Source of the DNA: Rhodospirillaceae bacterium
Lineage (GTDB): Bacteria > Pseudomonadota > Alphaproteobacteria > UBA8366
Assembly: GCA_002718015.1 (NCBI GenBank)
Contig: PBCW01000035.1
Location: 39,486 to 45,228 of the forward strand
Reading direction: 5' to 3'
DNA length: 5,743 nt
The notes under the pieces were generated by a model. That model was not told the DNA's origin. It worked only from the letters and a program-made list of their open reading frames with translations, and did no database searches. Shown here piece after piece: positions 1-4,868 of the stretch (position 1 is the first letter of the stretch; every line of letters begins with the position of its first letter). Made by a program: the position numbers and the translations under genes.

Positions 1-749
1 CGAGCTAATGCACAGTCATCAATAATAGCTGACTTGATGGATGTAAATTGGCCTATTCTATCCATAGCTGTTTTCCTAACCAACATACAGCCACCGGCTG
101 CTGCGGCAACATGGCTACTTGAGTCGTTGACCCTATTAAAAGGAAACAGCTTTTGAAAGAAAAAAATAAATGCAGGTATTAAAAGCCAATCCCAAAGACT
201 ACGACATCGAAGCTTGACCATCAAAGAGACAAGATCCAACTCATCTTTTTCGGCCTTCGTAACAAGACGAGTGAGGTTGCTGGTATCATGATACACGTCT
301 GCATCTGATAGAAGGTAATATTTGGTCTGTTTCTTGATGGTGCTATTTATTCCTTGTTGTAGGGCCCACACCTTCCCTGCCCAAGCGCTTGGAAGTTGTT
401 TGCCAGAAATGATTTTGACTTTATTAACCCCCTCAAACTGTGCTGCAGCACTCTGAGCAACTTTGATTGTTGCATCATTACTCGCGTCATCAATTAAAAT
501 TATAAAAAGTTCACCTTGATAATCTTGTTTTAATAATGAGCCTATGCACCTGGCAATAACATCCTCTTCATTTCTTGCTGGTATTAATGCGATTATCGAA
601 GGGAAGCTGACGCTATCCCGGATATCTATAGGGAGATTTTCTAAGTGCTGATTGGCGATCCAAAAAAGGGATCGAAACAACCAAAGGTAAAGCCAAGCTC
701 CCAGGGTAGTAATGCTTAAAATCCAAAGAAAAAGCTCAATATTGTTCAT
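1..749 (-). CDS. hpnB: Hopanoid-cluster family 2 glycosyltransferase HpnB (partial, 3' end beyond left edge)
   Basis: Starts at ATG 749-747 and stays open to the left edge, giving 249 residues; HpnB proteins are usually near 390, so roughly a third is missing. A hydrophobic N-terminal anchor spans about residues 5-30. The GT-A catalytic domain follows: IPARNEEDVIARC at 56-68 (nucleotide-sugar binding), LIDDASNDAT near 85-94, the metal-binding DAD at 149-151 inside LLSDADVYH, a hydrophobic stretch at about 185-204, and AGGCMLVRKTAMDRIG at 218-233 followed by IDDCALA at 243-249, where the acceptor-side acidic motif sits. The AGGCMLVR...IDDC combination is what points to HpnB rather than a generic GT2. 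The protein probably acts at the cytoplasmic face of the inner membrane. Its place in hopanoid clusters is well established, but its exact reaction is not settled. No good Shine-Dalgarno lies upstream. It is the first gene of a leftward unit, so further hpn genes may lie beyond position 1. Confidence 0.85.
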   Translation of the reverse strand, partial: MNNIELFLWILSITTLGAWLYLWLFRSLFWIANQHLENLPIDIRDSVSFPSIIALIPARNEEDVIARCIGSLLKQDYQGELFIILIDDASNDATIKVAQSAAAQFEGVNKVKIISGKQLPSAWAGKVWALQQGINSTIKKQTKYYLLSDADVYHDTSNLTRLVTKAEKDELDLVSLMVKLRCRSLWDWLLIPAFIFFFQKLFPFNRVNDSSSHVAAAAGGCMLVRKTAMDRIGQFTSIKSAIIDDCALA

Positions 750-902
750 AGTGTGCGGCTTATCGGTAAAGAATAAAGGACCTACAGTTTAGAGTTCAAT
801 TAAGGGTAACATCTAAAGTTTAACAGGTTTGGACAGTTCATAGGAGTATTGATATTTCGATATTTTCGTTTCAAAATATTTTTATTGTAAGGTCAATAAA
901 AA
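750..902. promoter_or_regulatory. Divergent intergenic spacer between hpnB and the methyltransferase gene
   Basis: This 153-bp spacer must carry the promoters of both flanking genes. It is AT-rich, particularly 850-902. It contains two near-identical adjacent 9-mers, GATATTTCG (851-859) and ATATTTTCG (860-868), and the palindrome AAAATATTTT (873-882). A TGGACA hexamer at 830-835 resembles a -35 element for the rightward gene, but no well-placed -10 follows, so I do not call a promoter. AAGG at 889-892 is the likely ribosome binding site of the rightward gene. I see no coding potential or clear RNA gene here. Confidence 0.4.
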
Positions 903-1649
903 TTGATTTGGTCTAGGATGTTTTACTACATGTATCCAAAAAATAAGTTTTCACAATTAACGGAAAAATCAGCCACGGATTTAGCTGCAGAATTGTTGCC
1001 TCTTTCGGGCGCCAATACATTGGATGTGGGCTGCGGTAGAGGAGAATTTTCATGTTATTTATCTGGTCACGGTGCTAATGTTTCGGGGATTGATCCAAAT
1101 CCTGACCGTATTTCAGCGGCTTCAACTCAAGCTCGTTCGATGGGTTTGCGTGTGGATTTTTGTGAGGGATTTGCCGAAAACCTGCCATTTGCAAACGATG
1201 AATTTGATATTGTAATCTTCTCGAATTCTTTACATCACGTCGATATTGAAATGATACCCAAAGCTCTGACTGAGGCAGAAAGAGTACTTTCACAATTGGG
1301 GTTTCTTTACATTATGGAACCAGTGCCTTCTGGTGGTTATTTTAACACTGCTCAACCTGTTATTGATGAAACCCACATTCGTTCAGTTGCATACGACAAG
1401 ATGCAGGGTTTGGATGGAAATTTCTTTTCTCCGGTGCAGGAGGTTTTTGTATCGACACCAAAAATGTATTGCGATTTTTCAGACTTTTTGAGCAAGCAGA
1501 CCGCGCGTAATCCACAGCGGGCTAAATTATACGAAAAGCATAGAAGTGAGGTAGAACTTAGATTTAGAAGGAATGCAAAGAACGTTCCTGAAGGTTTTGC
1601 TTTAGATGCAGCAATTCGAATAAATTTGTTCAGAAAAAACGGAAATTGA
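903..1649 (+). CDS. Class I SAM-dependent methyltransferase, substrate unknown
   Basis: A 248-residue protein with a complete Methyltransf_11-type core. Motif I is LDVGCGRGEF at 40-49 (SAM glycine loop), GIDPNP at 62-67 ends strand 2 with the acidic residue that contacts the ribose, AENLPF at 91-96 precedes motif II FDIVIFSNSLHHV at 101-113, and EAERVLSQLGFLYIMEP at 124-140 is the motif III region. The C-terminal hundred residues (including VFVSTPKMYCDFSDF, 181-195) probably form the substrate cap, and I do not recognise them. The general fold resembles UbiE/BioC-like enzymes, but nothing fixes the substrate. The start is uncertain. TTG 903 has AAGG (889-892) ten bases upstream. ATG 918 has TAGG directly adjacent, which is too close, and would give 243 residues. 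ATG 930 is a further option. The gene stands alone, divergent from hpnB and convergent with tlyA. Its last codons contain the heptamer A AAA AAC in slippery phase. Confidence 0.85.
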   Translation: MIWSRMFYYMYPKNKFSQLTEKSATDLAAELLPLSGANTLDVGCGRGEFSCYLSGHGANVSGIDPNPDRISAASTQARSMGLRVDFCEGFAENLPFANDEFDIVIFSNSLHHVDIEMIPKALTEAERVLSQLGFLYIMEPVPSGGYFNTAQPVIDETHIRSVAYDKMQGLDGNFFSPVQEVFVSTPKMYCDFSDFLSKQTARNPQRAKLYEKHRSEVELRFRRNAKNVPEGFALDAAIRINLFRKNGN

Positions 1650-1848
1650 GGTTGCCCAGTGGAGGTATGATTTCTTTCAATATGGGCACAAGCATTTTCA
1701 ATGGGAGGCGGCAACTCATGGCTAGGAATGATATGTTTTCCCAAAGCATTTAAAAATAGATCCTGAATAACTGCTCACAATAATTCGGAATTATTTCTTT
1801 TTCTTACATTCTCGGCTCTAGAGCACGGTGCAACTTTAGTTGACAAGA
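1650..1848. other. Convergent intergenic region with three short palindromes and no clear gene
   Basis: This 199-bp spacer separates the stop codons of the methyltransferase and tlyA. No convincing gene lies in it. A 28-codon frame opens at ATG 1667 with GGAGGT touching the start codon (no spacer) and ends at TAA 1751-1753. Another frame, open from 1624 to a TAG at 1723-1725, reads QWRYDFFQYGHKHFQWE in its middle but has no start codon; it could be decayed coding sequence. The right half carries palindromes at 1779-1795, 1815-1824 and 1831-1842, plausibly transcript 3' ends for the two converging units. Confidence 0.5.
1779..1800 (+). terminator. Weak candidate terminator of the methyltransferase gene
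   Basis: AATAATTC and GAATTATT (1779-1786 and 1788-1795) form a perfect 8-bp inverted repeat around one central base, followed on the plus strand by a T-rich run (TTATTTCTTTTTCTT). The position, 130 bp past the methyltransferase stop, and the T-tract polarity suit a rightward terminator. Against this, each arm has only one G or C, and the minimal loop would need the inner pairs to open, so the hairpin would be weak. It could equally be a protein-binding dyad or chance in AT-rich DNA. Confidence 0.25.
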
Positions 1849-2592
1849 TTACTCCGAGAAAAAGGCAGCCAGAAAAAATTCTTTGTTACCTTTAGGGCCA
1901 GTGATGGGACTTTCTGTAATTCCTAGTACCTGCCAATTCCTTTGGCTGTTAACCCACGCTTTTATTTCCATGCAGACACGTGTATGAATTTTGGGGTCAC
2001 GCACAACACCTCCCTTCCCAACCTCTGACCGTTGCACTTGGAATTGAGGTTTAATTAATGCAATAAGGTTGCAACCGTTTGCTGCGAGTTTGAGGGATGG
2101 TGGCAAAATTTTTTCCAAGCCTATAAAGCTAGCATCACAACTGATAATATTCACTGCGTTTGGGATTAAATCTGAGGTCAGGTAGCGCGCATTAAACCCC
2201 TCTAACACTTCCACCCGCTCATCTATTCTAAGAGACCAGTCAAGTTGTCCTTTCCCGACATCAACAGAAAAAACCTTTTTGGCATTATTTCTGAGCAACA
2301 CATCGACAAATCCGCCGGTAGATGAGCCTATATCTAGGCAAATTTGACCCTCTGGTTTAAATCCGAAGTGTTGGATGGCGTGACTTAATTTGATCCCGCC
2401 TCGTGATACAAAAGGGTGGTCTTTCCCCTTGATATCTATGGGAGTGTCTGGTGATAAGAGAGTGCCAGCCTTCTCTATTCTCTTCTCACCGGAGAAGACT
2501 ATCCCAGACATTATAAGAGCGCGTGCTTTGGTGCGATTTGAGGCAAGTCCATTCGCTACAAGTATTTTGTCCGCGCGTTCGCCTTTGGCCAT
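1849..2592 (-). CDS. tlyA: TlyA-family 16S/23S rRNA (cytidine-2'-O)-methyltransferase
   Basis: A 247-residue protein of normal family length. An N-terminal S4 RNA-binding domain covers about 6-60 (ERADKILVANGLASNRTKAR near 5-24), then SRGGIKL at 63-69 and an FtsJ-like Rossmann methyltransferase domain: DIGSSTGGF at 87-95 (SAM-binding motif I), SVDVGKGQLDW at 109-119, CDASFIGL at 152-159, ALIKPQF at 178-184 and NKEFFLAAF at 236-244. The K-D-K-E catalytic tetrad expected of 2'-O-methyltransferases is complete as K68, D153, K181 and E238. Family members methylate C1920 of 23S rRNA and, in the longer type, C1409 of 16S rRNA; which of these applies cannot be read from sequence alone. Some TlyA proteins are labelled hemolysins, which is a historical name. 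The gene follows ispA after 14 nt, so it is likely cotranscribed. Its Shine-Dalgarno is weak (GGGT upstream of ATG). Confidence 0.92.
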   Translation of the reverse strand: MAKGERADKILVANGLASNRTKARALIMSGIVFSGEKRIEKAGTLLSPDTPIDIKGKDHPFVSRGGIKLSHAIQHFGFKPEGQICLDIGSSTGGFVDVLLRNNAKKVFSVDVGKGQLDWSLRIDERVEVLEGFNARYLTSDLIPNAVNIISCDASFIGLEKILPPSLKLAANGCNLIALIKPQFQVQRSEVGKGGVVRDPKIHTRVCMEIKAWVNSQRNWQVLGITESPITGPKGNKEFFLAAFFSE

Positions 2593-2606
2593 ACAAAAGT
2601 TACCCG

Positions 2607-3494
2607 TTAGTTGCGGCGAGCTATGACAAACTCTGCTGTTGCACGGAGCAGATTTGCGCGATCATCAAATGTATCCAAATGACCTACTGCGCGGCTTGCA
2701 ATGGTCTCAGCCTCTTTACGTGCACCATCCACACCAAGAATTGAAACAAAGGTAGCTTTTCCAGCATTATTGTCTTTTCTTACAGCTTTACCTGTCTCCT
2801 CTATATTTCCTTCAATATCGAGCAAATCATCGGCTATCTGAAAAGCTAAACCAAGATCATTGGCATAGGCTATGAGGGCTTCTCTTTCCACGTTGCTTGC
2901 TTTCCCCAAAATAGCGCCTGCCTCACATCCATACTCAATAAGCGCCCCTGTTTTCAGTTGTTGCAAGTGGGTGATATCTTCAAGGTTGAGTTCTTTTTTT
3001 TCAGCTTGGAGGTCCTTCATTTGACCCCCAACCATTCCGCGGACGCCGGATGCTCTAGCTAACATATTTACTAATTCGATACGTATTTCAGAATCGTGAT
3101 GTGTCTCAGGCTGTGCGATAACTTCAAAGGCTAATGTAAGTAAAGCGTCGCCTGCAAGTATTGCAGTTGCCTCATCGAATGCTTTATGCAGCGTTGCCTT
3201 TCCACGCCGCAGGTCATCATCATCCATGGCTGGTAGATCGTCATGAACAAGTGAATAACAGTGGATTAACTCTAATGCGGCACCTGTGCGGAGGGAGTTA
3301 ATTTCACTAACACCAAACAAACCAGCGCTCTGCTTCACTAAAAAGGGGCGTAGCCGTTTGCCTCCACCTAAAGCGGTATAACGCATTGCTTCATAAATAC
3401 GATCTTCCGCTGAACTATCTGGAGTTAAGAGCGTATTAAGCATGACTTCCACATTATCGGCCGTATTAGTAAGGGCAGCTTTAAGGTTGCTCAT
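2607..3494 (-). CDS. ispA: Farnesyl diphosphate synthase (polyprenyl synthetase)
   Basis: A 295-residue all-helical prenyl transferase that condenses dimethylallyl/geranyl diphosphate with isopentenyl diphosphate to C15 farnesyl diphosphate, the branch point to squalene and hopanoids, quinone tails and undecaprenyl carriers. GGGKRLRP at 43-50 binds isopentenyl diphosphate. The first aspartate-rich motif DDLPAMD is at 85-91 and continues DDDLRRGK to 99. KTGALIE at 181-187 and FQIADDLLD at 218-226 carry the second aspartate-rich motif, followed by GKAVRKDNNAGKATFVS at 235-251. The extra two residues in the first motif, with Y80 five positions before it, match the bacterial (type II) farnesyl synthase pattern and argue against a longer-chain product, although geranylgeranyl activity cannot be excluded by reading. 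Its ATG overlaps the xseB stop in an ATGA arrangement (3491-3494), implying translational coupling. The dxs gene that commonly follows ispA is absent. Confidence 0.94.
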   Translation of the reverse strand: MSNLKAALTNTADNVEVMLNTLLTPDSSAEDRIYEAMRYTALGGGKRLRPFLVKQSAGLFGVSEINSLRTGAALELIHCYSLVHDDLPAMDDDDLRRGKATLHKAFDEATAILAGDALLTLAFEVIAQPETHHDSEIRIELVNMLARASGVRGMVGGQMKDLQAEKKELNLEDITHLQQLKTGALIEYGCEAGAILGKASNVEREALIAYANDLGLAFQIADDLLDIEGNIEETGKAVRKDNNAGKATFVSILGVDGARKEAETIASRAVGHLDTFDDRANLLRATAEFVIARRN

Positions 3495-3742
3495 GATGTC
3501 TCAATATCAGCTGGTGTGATTACGGGTTGGCCGTCACGTCCGAGCGAAATCTTGTCGATGCGGGTTTGCGCTGAGCGTAACTTCTCTTCACAATGCTTCT
3601 GCAAGGCCGCGCCTCGTTCGTAAGAATCGATTGACTCGTCCAGCTTGCTGCTGCCAGATTCGAGGTCACGAACAATTGATTCAAGCTCCTCAAGAGCATC
3701 TTCGAAAGACATCTTTGCAATACTTGTTTTCTTTGCGGCCAT
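3491..3742 (-). CDS. xseB: Exodeoxyribonuclease VII small subunit
   Basis: An 83-residue protein, normal for the family (about 80). The whole body is the XseB two-helix domain: MSFEDALEELESIVRDLESG at residues 11-30, LDESIDSYERGAALQKHCEE at 34-53, then a final helical turn reaching RIDKI. XseB binds the C-terminal part of XseA in the cytoplasmic exonuclease VII complex, which degrades single-stranded DNA to oligonucleotides; xseA is not in this window. The reading frame extends upstream to an ATG at 3811, but ATG 3742 is preferred because AGGGAGG (3754-3748) sits five bases before it, the 23 extra residues are not family-like, and a candidate promoter lies in the extension. It leads the xseB-ispA-tlyA unit and overlaps ispA by four bases. 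Confidence 0.93.
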   Translation of the reverse strand: MAAKKTSIAKMSFEDALEELESIVRDLESGSSKLDESIDSYERGAALQKHCEEKLRSAQTRIDKISLGRDGQPVITPADIETS

Positions 3743-3747
3743 GTTTG

Positions 3748-3754
3748 CCTCCCT
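3748..3754 (-). promoter_or_regulatory. Strong Shine-Dalgarno that fixes the xseB start
   Basis: On the minus strand AGGGAGG lies five bases before ATG 3742. It is the best ribosome binding site in the window and decides between the 83-residue start and the 106-residue alternative at 3811. Confidence 0.75.
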
Positions 3755-3755
3755 C

Positions 3756-3814
3756 ACGCAATCAGCCTTTTTTAATGTAAAGATTTTAATTGCACCACCC
3801 GAATGACGCAATCA
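3756..3814 (-). repeat. Pair of 9-bp direct repeats upstream of xseB
   Basis: TGATTGCGT on the minus strand occurs at 3814-3806 and again at 3764-3756, exactly 50 bp apart. The first copy overlaps the candidate -35 element and the second lies in the predicted leader just before the Shine-Dalgarno. It could be an operator pair or chance; the copies are seen directly, the role is inferred. Confidence 0.3.
3783..3811 (-). promoter_or_regulatory. Candidate sigma-70-type promoter for xseB-ispA-tlyA
   Basis: On the minus strand TTGCGT (3811-3806) and TAAAAT (3788-3783) are separated by exactly 17 bases; the -10 matches the consensus at five of six positions and the -35 at three of six. Transcription would start near 3776, leaving about 34 nt of leader before xseB that includes its Shine-Dalgarno. 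The site lies in the 79-bp gap after the upstream hydrolase gene, so the three genes could be transcribed apart from it. Read-through from the hydrolase gene is also possible, as no terminator is visible in the gap. Confidence 0.35.
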
Positions 3815-3821
3815 AATGTCT

Positions 3822-4754
3822 TTACTGAGCATCTATCAACGCAGCCACATGGGCAGCGGCACTGCGACCTAGCGACTCAAGATGGTAACCTCCTTCAAGC
3901 GTCGACACCAAACGACATCGGCAATAATCAGCGGCGATGGCACAAAGCTGATTAGTAACCCAATAGTAATCATCATCTATAAAGTTAAGTGAAGCTAAGG
4001 GATCATCTGAATGTGCATCAAAACCAGCAGAAATGAGTAAAAAGTCTGGTGAAAATTCACGCAGTGCTGGGAATACAATGTTGTCCATTGCATTACGGAA
4101 TTCTTCAGAACCTGCACATGGCTTAAGTGGAACATTTATGATGTTACCGGCCACTCCCCGTTCGTTTTTATTTCCGGTACCTGGGTATAATGGCGATTGA
4201 TGGGTTGAGCCAAAAAATAAATTGGGATCATTCCAAAATGCAGTTTGTGTTCCGTTACCGTGGTGCACGTCGAAGTCAATTACTGCAACACGTTCTAAAC
4301 CGTGAACACAGCGAGCATGTGCTGCTCCCACTGCCACATTATTAAAAAAACAAAAACCCATAGCATGAGAATGCTCTGCGTGGTGTCCTGGGGGACGGAT
4401 AGCGCAAAATGCATTTTTTGCTTTCTCTGCCATAATTGAATCGATCGCAGCACAGACAGAGCCGGCGGCTCGTAATGCGGCTTCGTACGAGCCGACACTT
4501 GTGCAAGTATCGTTGTCAAAAATGACGTTACCCCTTTCCTTCATTTCCGCAAGCGCCCACGTGACATAAGAATAGTCGTGAACTCGAACAATTTGTTCAA
4601 CTGTTGCTAGCGGTGGTTGGCAATTTTTAAGATTTTTGAAATTTGGCGCATCAAGTGCCGATAATATTGCACTCAGTCTCTCAGGGCACTCCGGATGACC
4701 AACATGCGGATTATGACCAAAACAAGCATCATGAGAATATAAAATAGTAGTCAT
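3822..4754 (-). CDS. Histone deacetylase / AcuC-like zinc-dependent deacetylase
   Basis: A 310-residue single-domain arginase/deacetylase-fold enzyme from ATG 4754. The frame extends to an ATG at 4802, but that adds 16 hydrophobic residues unlike the family. MTTILYSHDACFGHNPHVGH is the usual N-terminus, and TAGG lies 9 bases before the chosen start. PECPERL at 21-27 is the family signature. RPPGHHAEHSHAMGFCFFNN at 120-139 carries the catalytic His pair H124/H125; IDFDVHHGNGTQ at 159-170 supplies zinc ligands D162 and H164; AGFDAH at 243-248 supplies D246; LEGGYHLESL at 286-295 supplies the transition-state tyrosine Y290. All catalytic residues are present, so it should be active. Bacterial relatives remove acetyl groups from acetylpolyamines, small amides or protein lysines; the substrate here is unknown. 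It lies upstream of xseB, a pairing common in alphaproteobacteria, 79 bp away, and is divergent from the efflux adaptor gene. Confidence 0.9.
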   Translation of the reverse strand: MTTILYSHDACFGHNPHVGHPECPERLSAILSALDAPNFKNLKNCQPPLATVEQIVRVHDYSYVTWALAEMKERGNVIFDNDTCTSVGSYEAALRAAGSVCAAIDSIMAEKAKNAFCAIRPPGHHAEHSHAMGFCFFNNVAVGAAHARCVHGLERVAVIDFDVHHGNGTQTAFWNDPNLFFGSTHQSPLYPGTGNKNERGVAGNIINVPLKPCAGSEEFRNAMDNIVFPALREFSPDFLLISAGFDAHSDDPLASLNFIDDDYYWVTNQLCAIAADYCRCRLVSTLEGGYHLESLGRSAAAHVAALIDAQ

Positions 4755-4777
4755 ATAAATATAATGGCCTAAGTTAA

Positions 4778-4814
4778 AACCATATAAAAATATCACTAAC
4801 ATTAATATATGGTT
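4778..4814. promoter_or_regulatory. 9-bp inverted repeat in the divergent promoter region
   Basis: AACCATATA (4778-4786) and TATATGGTT (4806-4814) are perfect inverted copies separated by 19 bp, with half-site centres 28 bp apart. They lie in the 114-bp spacer between the deacetylase start (4754) and the efflux adaptor start (4869), where both promoters must be. This suits a dimeric regulator site, for instance for efflux control, but the arms are AT-rich and no regulator gene is in the window. Confidence 0.3.
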
Positions 4815-4868
4815 GGTAGATAATACGCCTGAAAGCCCTAAAGCTGAAGATGTAAGATTGCGCGGAAC

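Noticed and set aside
1352..1744. A 130-codon minus-strand frame across the end of the methyltransferase gene
   Set aside because: It overlaps well-supported methyltransferase codons on the opposite strand, begins with TTG without a convincing ribosome binding site, and shows no recognisable domain.
1667..1753. A 28-codon plus-strand frame with GGAGGT just before its ATG
   Set aside because: The Shine-Dalgarno-like sequence touches the start codon with no spacer, and the peptide has no recognisable features. It is more useful as the possible -1 extension of the methyltransferase, which I list only as a tentative finding.
1849..2592. Reading tlyA as a hemolysin or virulence gene
   Set aside because: The S4 domain, SAM motif and intact K-D-K-E tetrad identify an rRNA 2'-O-methyltransferase; the hemolysin label is historical.
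3743..3811. A 23-residue N-terminal extension of XseB
   Set aside because: A strong Shine-Dalgarno fixes the internal ATG at 3742, and the extension overlaps a candidate promoter.
4755..4802. A 16-residue N-terminal extension of the deacetylase
   Set aside because: It resembles a short hydrophobic leader, but the family N-terminus begins at the internal Met, the upstream ATG has no Shine-Dalgarno, and the region is needed for divergent promoters.
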